From assembly GCF_000718775.1 (NCBI RefSeq), contig NZ_JOCB01000064.1, positions 1-47,402 on the forward strand: 47,402 nt of DNA, read 5' to 3'. The translations under genes and the position numbers were made by a program. Positions within the stretch are counted from its first letter, which is position 1, and every line of letters starts with the position of its first letter. This document shows positions 16,401 through 24,110 of this stretch, piece after piece. Origin of the DNA: Streptomyces sp. NRRL S-31 (lineage in GTDB: Bacteria > Actinomycetota > Actinomycetes > Streptomycetales > Streptomycetaceae). The notes beneath the pieces were generated by a model that searched no databases, was not told the DNA's origin, and saw only the letters and a program-made list of their open reading frames with translations.

Positions 16401-18360
16401 CGTGAAGCGGCACTTCCGCGAGCTGGGCGTGGACACGCAGTCCGAGGACTTCACGGTCGTCGGCATCGGTGACATGTCCGGCGACGTGTTCGGCAACGGC
16501 ATGCTGCTGTCCGAGCGGATCCGCCTGGTCGCCGCCTTCGACCACCGGCACATCTTCATCGACCCCACCCCGGACGCGGCCACCTCCTACGCCGAGCGCC
16601 GCCGCCTGTTCGAGCTGCCCCGCTCCAGCTGGGCCGACTACGACACCGGGCTGCTGTCGGCGGGCGGCGGGATCTTCCCGCGCAGCGCCAAGGCGATCAC
16701 GCTGAACAGCCACATCCGCGAGGCCCTCGGCATCGAGGGCAAGGTCGCCAAGATGACCCCGGCCGACCTGATGAAGGCGATCCTCAGGGCGCCGGTGGAC
16801 CTGCTGTGGAACGGCGGCATCGGCACGTACGTGAAGTCGTCGGCGGAGTCGAACGCGGACGTCGGCGACAAGGCCAACGACGCCATCCGCGTCGACGGCC
16901 AGGACCTGCGGGTCAAGGTCGTCGGCGAGGGCGGCAACCTGGGCCTGACCCAGCTCGGCCGGATCGAGTTCGCCGTGCACGGCGGCAAGATCAACACCGA
17001 CGCGATCGACAACAGCGCCGGCGTGGACACCTCCGACCACGAGGTGAACATCAAGATCTTGCTGAACGGCCTGGTCGCGGACGGCGACATGACCGTCAAG
17101 CAGCGCAACAAGCTGCTCGCCGAGATGACCGACGAGGTCGGCGCGCTGGTCCTGCGCAACAACTACGCGCAGAACACCGCCCTGGCCAACGCCCTGTTCC
17201 AGGCCAAGGACATGCTCCACGCCCAGCAGCGGTTCATCCGCCACCTGGTGCGCGAGGGCCACCTGGACCGGGCGCTGGAGTTCCTGCCGACCGACCGGCA
17301 GATCCGCGAGCGCCTCACCCAGAGCCAGGGCCTGACCGGTCCGGAGACGGCCGTCGTCCTGGCGTACACGAAGATCACGGTGGCCGAGGAGCTGCTGCGC
17401 ACCTCGCTGCCGGACGACCCGTACCTGCGCACGCTGCTGCACGCGTACTTCCCGACGGCCCTGCGCGAGCGCTTCGCCGAGGCCATCGACAACCACCCGC
17501 TGCGCCGTGAGATCACCACGACCGTGCTGGTCAACGACACGGTCAACACGGGCGGTACGACGTATCTGCACCGGCTGCGCGAGGAGACCGGCGCCTCCCT
17601 GGAGGAGATCGTCCGGGCCCAGACCGCGGCCCGCGCGATCTTCCGCTCGGCGCCGGTCTGGGACGCGGTGGAAGCCCTGGACAACAAGGTCGACGCGGGC
17701 GTCCAGACCCGCATCCGGCTGCACTCGCGCCGCCTGGTCGAGCGCGGCACGCGCTGGCTGCTCAACAACCGGCCGCAGCCGCTCCAGCTCGCCGAGACGG
17801 TCGAGTTCTTCGCCGAGCGGGTCGAGCGGGTCTGGCAGGAGCTGCCGAAGCTGCTGCGCGGCGCGGACCAGGACTGGTACCAGCACGTGTACGACGAGCT
17901 GTCCGCGGCCGGCGTGCCGGACGAGCTGGCCACCCGCGTGGCCGGCTTCTCCTCCGCCTTCCCGGCGCTCGACATCGTGTCGGTGGCCGACCGTATGGGC
18001 AGGGAGCCGCTGGACGTCGCCGAGATCTACTACGACCTCGCCGACCGGCTGAACATCACCCAGCTCATGGACCGCATCGTCGAGCTGCCCCGCACCGACC
18101 GCTGGCAGTCGATGGCCCGCGCCTCCATCCGCGAGGACCTGTACGCGGCCCACGCGGCGCTCACGGCGGACGTGTTCGCCGCCGGCAACGGCAGCTCGAC
18201 GCCCGAGCAGCGGTTCTCGGCGTGGGAGCAGAAGAACGGCGCGATCCTGGGCCGGGCCCGCACCACCCTGGACGAGATCCGCGGTTCGGACTCCTTCGAC
18301 CTCGCCAACCTGTCGGTGGCGATGCGCACGATGCGGACGCTGCTGCGCACGCACTCGTAG
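13417..18360 (+). CDS. gdhB: Large NAD-specific glutamate dehydrogenase
   Basis: A 1647-residue, 180-kDa-class NAD-dependent glutamate dehydrogenase, which oxidatively deaminates glutamate to 2-oxoglutarate and ammonia and is mostly catabolic. The long N-terminal half carries ACT-like regulatory segments. The catalytic GDH domain lies at about residues 730-1240 with the active-site Lys near 881 (VPVGAKGGF), the substrate-binding segment KVARGGLRWSDRREDFRTE just before it, and the Rossmann region VGEGGNLGLT after it. A helical C-terminal domain completes it. The size matches Streptomyces homologues of about 1650 residues. The ATG at 13417 has GGAGCCAGAGGA upstream and gives the family N-terminus MQTKLDEAKAELL. 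The gene is monocistronic with its own terminator. Confidence 0.95.
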   Translation: MQTKLDEAKAELLERAARVAENSPVGGHLPTGTTSEGTPGTPDSESVLAFLQRYYLHTAPEDLADRDPVDVFGAAVSHHRLAETRPQGTANVRVHTPTVEENGWTCSHTVVEVVTDDMPFLVDSVTNELTRQGRGIHVVIHPQFVVRRDLTGKLIEVLPTPPGGDLPHDAHTESWIHVEIDRETDRADLKQITADLLRVLSDVREAVEDWEKMRDAATRIADGLESEPVPGDMPRPEVEEARELLHWLAKDHFTFLGYREYQLRDDDTLAAVPGTGLGILRSDPHHAEDDQHPVSPSFERLPADARAKAREHKLLVLTKANSRSTVHRPSYLDYIGVKKFDADGNVVGERRFLGLFSSAAYTDSVRRVPVVRRKVDEVLDRAGFSPNSHDGRDLLQIMETYPRDELFQTPVAELQSIVTSVLYLQERRRLRLYLRQDEYGRYYSALVYLPRDRYTTGVRLRIIDILKEELGGISVDFTAWNTESILSRLHFVVRVPQGTELPELSDTDKERIEARLVEAARSWADAFAEALTAECGEERAAEVLRRYSQAFTEGYKADHSPRAAVADLVHLEQLSEDKAFSLSLYEPVGAAPDERRFKIYQKGGSVSLSKVLPVLSRLGVEVTDERPYELRCSDRTTAWIYDFGLRMPKSLGGGNGDYLGDDGRERFQDAFAATWTGKAENDGFNALVLSAGLTWRQAMVLRAYAKYLRQAGSTFSQDYMEDTLRNNVHTTRLLVSLFEARMAPERQQAGVEITDALLEELDAALEQVASLDEDRILRSFLTVIKATLRTNFFQRTDGDAPHDYVSMKFDPRAIPDLPAPRPAYEIWVYSPRVEGVHLRFGKVARGGLRWSDRREDFRTEILGLVKAQMVKNTVIVPVGAKGGFVAKQLPDPAQDRDAWLAEGVASYKTFISALLDITDNMVAGEVVPPQDVVRHDGDDTYLVVAADKGTATFSDIANGVAGEYDFWLGDAFASGGSAGYDHKGMGITARGAWESVKRHFRELGVDTQSEDFTVVGIGDMSGDVFGNGMLLSERIRLVAAFDHRHIFIDPTPDAATSYAERRRLFELPRSSWADYDTGLLSAGGGIFPRSAKAITLNSHIREALGIEGKVAKMTPADLMKAILRAPVDLLWNGGIGTYVKSSAESNADVGDKANDAIRVDGQDLRVKVVGEGGNLGLTQLGRIEFAVHGGKINTDAIDNSAGVDTSDHEVNIKILLNGLVADGDMTVKQRNKLLAEMTDEVGALVLRNNYAQNTALANALFQAKDMLHAQQRFIRHLVREGHLDRALEFLPTDRQIRERLTQSQGLTGPETAVVLAYTKITVAEELLRTSLPDDPYLRTLLHAYFPTALRERFAEAIDNHPLRREITTTVLVNDTVNTGGTTYLHRLREETGASLEEIVRAQTAARAIFRSAPVWDAVEALDNKVDAGVQTRIRLHSRRLVERGTRWLLNNRPQPLQLAETVEFFAERVERVWQELPKLLRGADQDWYQHVYDELSAAGVPDELATRVAGFSSAFPALDIVSVADRMGREPLDVAEIYYDLADRLNITQLMDRIVELPRTDRWQSMARASIREDLYAAHAALTADVFAAGNGSSTPEQRFSAWEQKNGAILGRARTTLDEIRGSDSFDLANLSVAMRTMRTLLRTHS

Positions 18361-18373
18361 CCGTACGACGACA

Positions 18374-18404
18374 GGCGCCCCGGGCCGTGGCGGCCCGGGG
18401 CGCC
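18374..18404 (+). terminator. Perfect 13-bp hairpin terminator of gdhB
   Basis: GGCGCCCCGGGCC (18374-18386) pairs perfectly with 18392-18404 around a 5-base loop, 14 bp after the stop codon. Confidence 0.88.
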
Positions 18405-18416
18405 TTCGCGTCCCCG

Positions 18417-18497
18417 CCGCCTTCCTTCCCGGCTTTCCCCTTCGCGGCTTCCCCCTTCCCGGCTTCCCCCTTTCCGTTTTCTCCCTTTCCTGTCCGA
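18417..18497. repeat. Polypyrimidine tract with degenerate 15-16-bp units
   Basis: The tract is almost entirely C/T on the plus strand. It consists of about four copies of a (C/G)CGGCTTCCCCCTTC-like unit between the gdhB terminator and the promoter of the next gene. Such mirror-rich purine/pyrimidine tracts can form triplex or block transcription, but no role is shown. Confidence 0.75.
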
Positions 18498-18512
18498 TCG
18501 GGGTGTTTCGGA

Positions 18513-18518
18513 TAGGGT
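18513..18518 (+). promoter_or_regulatory. Candidate -10 element of the membrane protein gene (leaderless)
   Basis: TAGGGT ends ten bases before the ATG at 18528, and no ribosome site separates them, so transcription probably starts at or near the initiation codon. Confidence 0.4.
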
Positions 18519-18527
18519 CGGTGAACC

Positions 18528-20045
18528 ATGTACACCGCGCCGTCCGACACCGAGCCGGAGCGCCGTACGGCACCGGCGCGCGGCTCCGTGGCGCGCGCCG
18601 GCCGGGTATCGGCGCGGGCCGCCGCCGCGCTCGTCGTGGTGCTGCTGCTCCTGGTCGTCCTCCGGCTGCCGTGGGCGGGCGACCTCGGCATGCACGCGGC
18701 CACGATCCAGCGCCTCCGGCACAGCCTGGCGCACCCCGGCGACCCGCTGGTCGACGCCGCCGCGCCGAGCCCGTACTACTCGCCGTGGACGCTGCTGCTG
18801 GGCGCCGTGGCCAGGCTGACGGGCCTGTCGGTCTTCGTGGTGCTGCGGCTGGCCGCGCTCGCCGGACTGGCTCTGCTGGTGACCGGCGTACGGAGCTACG
18901 TGCGCACCCTCACCGACCACCGCGCCGCCCCCGCCCTGGCCCTGCTGAGCCTGCTCCTCCTGTGGGGTCCGCTGCTGTTCTCCTGGAGCGGCTTCCTCGG
19001 GCTGAACTCCCTGGCGCTGACGGTGTCGTACCCCAGCGTGTTCGCGCTCGGGCTCGCCTTCCACTTCTGGGCGTGGCTGACGCGGGCCGCGCGCGGACGG
19101 CCCACCTGGCGGACGGGGCTCGCGCTCGGCGTGCTGTGGGCGCTGATCCTCCTCTGCCACCAGTTCACCGGGGTGGTGGCGTCGCTGGGCGGCCTGGCCG
19201 TGCTGCTCGCGGCGCGGCCGGCGCGCGGGGCGCTGCTCCGGCTCGGCGCCGGGCTGCCGGCGGGACTTCTGGTGCTCGTGTGCTGGCCGTACTACGACTT
19301 CTTCGCGCTGTTCTCCGCGGGCGGGGACCTGGAGGCCGTCCACCGGCCGCTGTACCGGCACCTGGCCGGGCGGTTCGGCTTCGTGCTGCTCGGGGTGGCG
19401 GCGCTGGGGTTCCGGCTGCGCCGGGACGTCCGGGACCCGCTGGTCCTGTTCTTCGCGTTCGGTGTCCTGGTGTTCGCGGCGGGGGGCCTGACCGGCCACT
19501 ACTCCTGGGGCCGTGCGCTGCCCGCCGCGCTGGTCCCGGCCCAGCTCGCGGCGGCGCTCGAGGTGGTGTCGGCGGGGCGGCGGCCGGTGCGCGCCGGATG
19601 GGCGGGCGTGCTGCTCGCCGCGCTGGCGGCCGGTGCGTGGACGCAGGCCGGGACGCTCGGGTACGTGGTGGGGCGGGACGCGCTGCCCCGGGTGGTCGCG
19701 GCGAAGTACCGGACGCCGTGGACGGGATACCAGTGGATCGTGCGGGCGGGGGTGCGGTACGGGGACGTGGTGATGGCCCGGACGACGCCGGCCCGGCAGA
19801 TCCCCGCGTACGGGGCGTACACCGTGGCGCCGGGGTATCCGGATGTGTTCCTCGCCGACGAGGGGAGGCGCCAGGCGGCGGTGCGGCGGTACTTCGCGGC
19901 GGGCACGGAGGTGGCGCGGCGGCGGGCCATCCTGCGGGAGTACGGGGTGCGCTGGGTGGTCGCGGGCACGTCCGCGAAGGCGCCGTGGCTCAGCGAGACG
20001 GCCAGGGGGCCGGGCGGCCAGGTCCTGTACCGGGTGGTGCCCTGA
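18528..20045 (+). CDS. Multi-pass GT-C-like membrane protein
   Basis: A 505-residue protein with about ten to eleven hydrophobic helices starting at residue 31. The first external loop contains GDLGMHAATIQRL (Asp52), the acidic-loop position typical of GT-C glycosyltransferases that use lipid-linked sugars. The last about 130 residues are a soluble, Tyr/Arg-rich domain (AKYRTPWTGYQWIVRAGVRYG ... YGVRWVV) that would face outside. The best guess is a membrane glycosyltransferase acting on a cell-wall polymer, fitting the neighbouring locus. A transport function cannot be excluded. It converges with the GT2 gene at 20091-21740, with 45 bp between the stops. Confidence 0.65.
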   Translation: MYTAPSDTEPERRTAPARGSVARAGRVSARAAAALVVVLLLLVVLRLPWAGDLGMHAATIQRLRHSLAHPGDPLVDAAAPSPYYSPWTLLLGAVARLTGLSVFVVLRLAALAGLALLVTGVRSYVRTLTDHRAAPALALLSLLLLWGPLLFSWSGFLGLNSLALTVSYPSVFALGLAFHFWAWLTRAARGRPTWRTGLALGVLWALILLCHQFTGVVASLGGLAVLLAARPARGALLRLGAGLPAGLLVLVCWPYYDFFALFSAGGDLEAVHRPLYRHLAGRFGFVLLGVAALGFRLRRDVRDPLVLFFAFGVLVFAAGGLTGHYSWGRALPAALVPAQLAAALEVVSAGRRPVRAGWAGVLLAALAAGAWTQAGTLGYVVGRDALPRVVAAKYRTPWTGYQWIVRAGVRYGDVVMARTTPARQIPAYGAYTVAPGYPDVFLADEGRRQAAVRRYFAAGTEVARRRAILREYGVRWVVAGTSAKAPWLSETARGPGGQVLYRVVP

Positions 20046-20090
20046 GCCGGTGCCGCACGGGCCGGGCGGACGCGGCGCGGGGCCGGCCCC

Positions 20091-21740
20091 CTACCTGAGC
20101 ACGCTCGCCACCAGCCGCGCGGCTGCCCGCACCCGGGGCCGTGCCACCCGTCGGGCCACCGGACGGATCACCCGTGCCGTCACCCCCGTCGGCCGCCAGC
20201 TCAGCTGGAGGCGGCCGGGGCCCATCCCCTCCGGTCCGACCGTGAGGTCGTGGTGCGCGACCCGGACGCGGCGCGGCGGGAAGTCGAGCGGCGCCAGGAG
20301 CAGGGCCGCGTTGGACAGGCCCTGCTGCTCCAGGCGGACCAGGGGGTGCCGGACGCCCGCGAAGCCCTGGAGCGGGAGCGAGGCCGCGGCGAGGTCGAGG
20401 CGGACCGTGCCGTCGAAGACGCCGGGGCGGACCGGGTCCAGCCGGAACGGCACCGTCATCCGGCGCCTGCCGGGCGTGAGCAGCAGCGAGGCACGCTGAG
20501 GACCCACGGGCAGGCGCAGGCCGGGGTCGTAGGTGCGGATCGCGAGGGTCAGGGTCGCGCCGGAGCCGAACGTCAGCTCCGTGATCTCGTGGCGGAACCA
20601 CGCGGCGGGGAACGGGCGGGTGTCCAGTTCGAGGTCGGACAGGTCCAGTTCGCGGCGGGCCCGCTCCGTGACGGGCACGCCGTCACCCCAGTAGGGGACG
20701 CCCGTGCCGTCCGACGTCACCCGCCGCGGTGCCACCCCGTGCCCGAGCCCGCGCGCCGCCAGTCGGGCCTCGGCCGTGCGGCCCTGCCGCAGCAGTTCCA
20801 GCACCACCCGCTCGGGCCGCGGCAGTCTGGCGTAGGCGCCGGGGGACAGCGTGTCCAGATAGGGGTTCATGAGCTCCGCGAAGGACGCCAGCCACTCCTC
20901 GTCCCGGTACGGCAGGTCACCGGCGTACATGCGGAAGTCGTGCTTGAGGAACTTGTAGTCCTTGTCCTCCCGCAGCCCCGCGTGCCCGCTGGCGGCCAGG
21001 AACTCGTCGATCAGCCGCTGGACGTGCACCCGGTCGCGGACGTTGGAGATCCGGTGCCGCTGGTTGGAGATGGAGGCGGCGGACTCGGCGGCGAACGGCT
21101 CGATGTACCAGATGTACACCGGGTCCGGGACGATCGTGAAGGCCTTCGCCAGGCAGTACGCCTGCGCCGAGAACAGCTGGTCCTCGTAGTGGATGCCCTC
21201 GGGGAAGCGCAGCCGGTGGCGGTCCAGGAAGGAACGGGCGTACATCTTGCCGGTGGACAGGTGTTCGAAGAAGAGGCGGGGGTCCTGTTCGATGCCCTCC
21301 ACCGTGCGGCGTTCGGTGACCAGGTGCGGCATCCAGGTGGAGCGGCGCCCGGTGTCCACCCGGACCCGGCGGACCGCGCCCATCGTGAAGTCCACCTCGC
21401 GTTCCCGGTGGGCGGCGAGCAGCGAGGCCACCGCCCCCGGCGGGAGTTCGTCGTCGCTGTCGAGGAACATCAGGTACGGCGCCCGGGCGATCTCGACGGC
21501 CCGGTTGCGCGGGGCGCTGCATCCGCCGCTGTTCTCCGGCAGCCGGATGTAACGGATGCGGTGGTCGCGCGCGGCCAGCCGCCGGGCCACCGTGGGGGTG
21601 TCGTCCGTCGAGTGGTCGTCGCTGATGACGATCTCGATGTTCGCGTGGGTCTGCGCGCGCAGCGAGGCGACCGCGCGGGGGAGGCGGGCGGCGTCGTTGT
21701 AGACGATGACCGTGACCGTGACGTCGGGGCGGGTGGTCAT
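20091..21740 (-). CDS. GT2 glycosyltransferase with C-terminal beta-rich domain (TarS/TarP-like layout)
   Basis: A 549-residue protein. The GT-A/GT2 domain (about 6-220) has TVTVIVYNDAARL, Asp41-Asp42, the metal-binding DSDD at 94-97 and a catalytic-base-like Glu186-Asp187 (HYEDQLF). A helical segment (about 220-340) and a C-terminal beta-rich region (about 380-540) follow. That order recalls the S. aureus wall teichoic acid glycosyltransferases TarS/TarP, so it may decorate a teichoic acid with a sugar. The ATG overlaps the stop of the upstream GT2-TagF gene as ATGA, so the two are translationally coupled. There is no signal peptide or membrane helix; it should act at the cytoplasmic face. 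Confidence 0.8.
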   Translation of the reverse strand: MTTRPDVTVTVIVYNDAARLPRAVASLRAQTHANIEIVISDDHSTDDTPTVARRLAARDHRIRYIRLPENSGGCSAPRNRAVEIARAPYLMFLDSDDELPPGAVASLLAAHREREVDFTMGAVRRVRVDTGRRSTWMPHLVTERRTVEGIEQDPRLFFEHLSTGKMYARSFLDRHRLRFPEGIHYEDQLFSAQAYCLAKAFTIVPDPVYIWYIEPFAAESAASISNQRHRISNVRDRVHVQRLIDEFLAASGHAGLREDKDYKFLKHDFRMYAGDLPYRDEEWLASFAELMNPYLDTLSPGAYARLPRPERVVLELLRQGRTAEARLAARGLGHGVAPRRVTSDGTGVPYWGDGVPVTERARRELDLSDLELDTRPFPAAWFRHEITELTFGSGATLTLAIRTYDPGLRLPVGPQRASLLLTPGRRRMTVPFRLDPVRPGVFDGTVRLDLAAASLPLQGFAGVRHPLVRLEQQGLSNAALLLAPLDFPPRRVRVAHHDLTVGPEGMGPGRLQLSWRPTGVTARVIRPVARRVARPRVRAAARLVASVLR

Positions 21741-23974
21741 GCCACGGCCTCCTCGGGCGTCGGTGCGGGAGTGCGGTCCTCGACGGGGAGCACGGGCGGC
21801 AGCGCCTCCTCCGGTTCGCCGAGGAACACCCGTCGTACGACCCGTTCGGCGGCGCGTCCGTCGTCGTACTCGCAGAACCGGCGCCGGAAGGCGGCCCGTG
21901 CCTTGGCCGCGCCGGCGTCGCGCCAGGCGCCCGAGGTGAGGATCTCCGTGAGTTCCTCCTGGGTGCGGGCGACCTGACCGGGGTGCTCGGCCATCAGGTC
22001 GAAGTAGACGCCGCGGGTGGTCCGGTAGGTCTCCCAGTCGTCGGCGTGGATGACGATGGGACGGTCCAGGTTGGCGTAGTCGAACATGATCGACGAGTAG
22101 TCCGTGACCAGCGCGTCCGCGGCCAGGCACAGTTCCTCGACGGGGTCGTAGGCGGAGACGTCGATGATCCGGCCGGAGCGGCGCAGAGCGGCCGGCGGGG
22201 AGGCGGTGCCGCCGTAGAAGTAGTGGGCGCGCACCAGCAGGACGGTGTCGTCGCCGAGCCGGTCGGCGAGGGCGGCGAGGTCGAGGCGGGGGGTGAAGCC
22301 GGCCTCGTAGTCGCGGTGCGTGGGGGCGTACAGCACGGCCGTCCGGCCGGGGGCGATGCCGAGGCGGTCGCGGGCCGCGCGGACCGCCCGGGCGTCGGCG
22401 GTGTAGAAGACGTCGTTGCGCGGATAGCCGTAGTCCAGCGAGGTGAAGCGGGACGGGTAGGCGCGCTGCCACATGCGGGTGGAGTGGCTGTTGGCGCTGA
22501 CGCTGTAGTCCCACTTGTCCACGCGGGCCAGCAGGGCGGCGAAGTCCAGGCCCTGGGCGGCGGCCGGGTGGTCCATCTGGTCCAGGCCCATGCGTTTGAG
22601 CGGGGTGCCGTGGTGGGTCTGGAGGTGGACGGCGCCGGGTCGTTTGACCACCGCGTTGGGGAAGTTGACGTTGTTCGTCAGGAACGCGGCGGTGGCCAGC
22701 GTCTCCCAGTAGCGGCGGGTGCCGGGGACCACGTGGTCGGTGCCGGGCGGCAGCAGGGCGGCGTTCTCCTTGCTCACCACCCACACCCGGCGGATGTGCG
22801 GGGCGAGTTCGGCGAGCTTCGCGGCGATCGCGGCCGGGTTGCAGGCCACCCCGCGGTCCCAGTAGGCGGCGAACACGGCGAGACGGGGGTCGAGCGGGCG
22901 GCTCAGGGCGCGGCGGTACCGGTGGTCGCGGAGCTGGGCGCCCAGCTTCCGCCTGCGGGTCCGTACGGCCGTACGGGCGGCGCGGCGGGCGCGGTTGGCG
23001 CATCGGAACGCGCGGTACCTGGTGTACGCGCCCTCCTCCAGCAGCGCGTGGCGCACGCCGTCCGGGCCGGGCGGGCGCCGGTGGTCCTCCGGGCGCCAGC
23101 GGACCGCGGCCAGGGAGGCGCGGCGGAAGAACTCGCGGGCCACCGGGTCGGGCAGGTCCTCGCGGGCGAAGGTGCGCACCAGGTCGCGCACCATCAGGTC
23201 GTACAGCACCGCCCGCGGGGCGCGGCGGTCGCGGGTGAGCGGGAGCAGGGCCTCGTAGCGGTCGACGAGCGCGAGCCGGTCCTCGGGGGCGCGTGGCGGC
23301 AGGCTCTCCGGGCGCAGCACCCGGTGCTCGTACGCCGTCTGGTTCAGGCAGGCGACACGGCCGGCGCACAGCAGCGCCGCGTGGGCGGCGAGCGGCTCGT
23401 CGTCGCTGTTCAGCCGGTCCTGGTGGGCGTGCCAGAAGGCGGCGCGCAGGGCGCGGTTGCCGAGCAGCGGGGTGAGCCGCAGCAGGTCGGCGGCCTCGTC
23501 CAGCGGCCGGGCGGCCCGGCCGACGGCGGCGAGGTGGCGGCCGTCGCGGGAGGGGGCGGAGGCGGTCCGCCAGGTGGTGGTGACGTGGTCGAAGAGGAGC
23601 ACGTCGACGGGGACCGCGGGTTTCCCGGGGCCCGCCGCGCCCGCGGTGTCCGCGCGGTCCAGTTCGGCGGTCCGCTCGGCGATCAGCCGGGGGGCGCCGG
23701 CCGGCAGGCCGTCCTGGGCGTGGACGAAGTGCAGCCAGCGGCCGGACGCGCGGGCGGCGCCGGCCGCCCGTGCCGCCGCGTCACCGGTGCCGTCCGGCAG
23801 CGGGACGACGATGGTCTCGGGCGCGTGGCCCTCGGCCGTCTCCCGCGCCCAGTCGCCGACCGCGGCGACGATCACCTCGGCGTCGGGGAGGGGGTGCGCC
23901 GCCAGGGAGTCCAGCAGCTCGGTCAGATGCCCCTGTGCGTTCGGCCCGTGGACGATCACGCTCAGCTGGGGCAT
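21737..23974 (-). CDS. TagF-like polymerase with degenerate N-terminal GT2 domain (paralogue A)
   Basis: A 745-residue protein. The N-terminal about 230 residues keep a GT2 framework (PQLSVIVHGPNAQGHL) but lack DxD: the equivalent segment at about 81-90 reads LHFVHAQDGL. The C-terminal half (about 365-715) is a CDP-glycerol glycerophosphotransferase (TagB/TagF) domain with HGTPLK at 455-460, PTHRD near 551-555, RAH at 582-584 and DYSS at 625-628. Such enzymes transfer polyol- or sugar-phosphate units onto a lipid-linked chain. ATG at 23974 is preferred over 24019 because AAGGAG lies about nine bases upstream. It is coupled by ATGA to the intact GT2 gene downstream, which might replace the lost N-terminal activity. 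Confidence 0.85.
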   Translation of the reverse strand: MPQLSVIVHGPNAQGHLTELLDSLAAHPLPDAEVIVAAVGDWARETAEGHAPETIVVPLPDGTGDAAARAAGAARASGRWLHFVHAQDGLPAGAPRLIAERTAELDRADTAGAAGPGKPAVPVDVLLFDHVTTTWRTASAPSRDGRHLAAVGRAARPLDEAADLLRLTPLLGNRALRAAFWHAHQDRLNSDDEPLAAHAALLCAGRVACLNQTAYEHRVLRPESLPPRAPEDRLALVDRYEALLPLTRDRRAPRAVLYDLMVRDLVRTFAREDLPDPVAREFFRRASLAAVRWRPEDHRRPPGPDGVRHALLEEGAYTRYRAFRCANRARRAARTAVRTRRRKLGAQLRDHRYRRALSRPLDPRLAVFAAYWDRGVACNPAAIAAKLAELAPHIRRVWVVSKENAALLPPGTDHVVPGTRRYWETLATAAFLTNNVNFPNAVVKRPGAVHLQTHHGTPLKRMGLDQMDHPAAAQGLDFAALLARVDKWDYSVSANSHSTRMWQRAYPSRFTSLDYGYPRNDVFYTADARAVRAARDRLGIAPGRTAVLYAPTHRDYEAGFTPRLDLAALADRLGDDTVLLVRAHYFYGGTASPPAALRRSGRIIDVSAYDPVEELCLAADALVTDYSSIMFDYANLDRPIVIHADDWETYRTTRGVYFDLMAEHPGQVARTQEELTEILTSGAWRDAGAAKARAAFRRRFCEYDDGRAAERVVRRVFLGEPEEALPPVLPVEDRTPAPTPEEAVA

Positions 23975-24016
23975 CGCGGTGGACTCCTTCGACTCGACGT
24001 CTCCCGGCGTACCTTC

Positions 24017-24038
24017 CATTACATAATGTCACTAAGTG
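24017..24038 (-). promoter_or_regulatory. AT-rich palindromes in the promoter of paralogue A
   Basis: CATTACATAATG (24017-24028, arms CATTA/TAATG on the other strand) and CACTAAGTG (24030-24038) lie in a rare AT-rich patch 43-64 bp before the start at 23974. They probably mark a promoter/operator. The rest of the 136-bp gap to tagH shows nothing. Confidence 0.45.
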
Positions 24039-24110
24039 GATGAAACGGGTAAGGGTGCGTCCGGATGGGTGATGGTCGCCCCGGCGGAGACCGGCCCGGC
24101 GGAGGCCGCC

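Noticed and set aside
13501..18573. Minus-strand open frame of about 1690 codons opposite gdhB
   Set aside because: Antisense shadow of the glutamate dehydrogenase with repetitive Leu/Val/Arg/Gly composition and no recognisable domain.
18161..18703. Minus-strand ORF with Gly-Lys-Gly-Glu repeats
   Set aside because: The repeated peptide is simply the translation of the polypurine complement of the tract at 18417-18497, and the frame overlaps the ends of two real genes.
20046..20090. GGGGCCGGCCCC palindrome between convergent genes as a terminator
   Set aside because: It is a 12-bp self-complementary stretch without a loop, common by chance in such GC-rich sequence, so not called.
23974..24019. 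Upstream ATG at 24019 as start of paralogue A
   Set aside because: It lies inside the AT-rich palindrome and lacks a ribosome site, whereas 23974 has AAGGAG and gives the GT2-like N-terminus.
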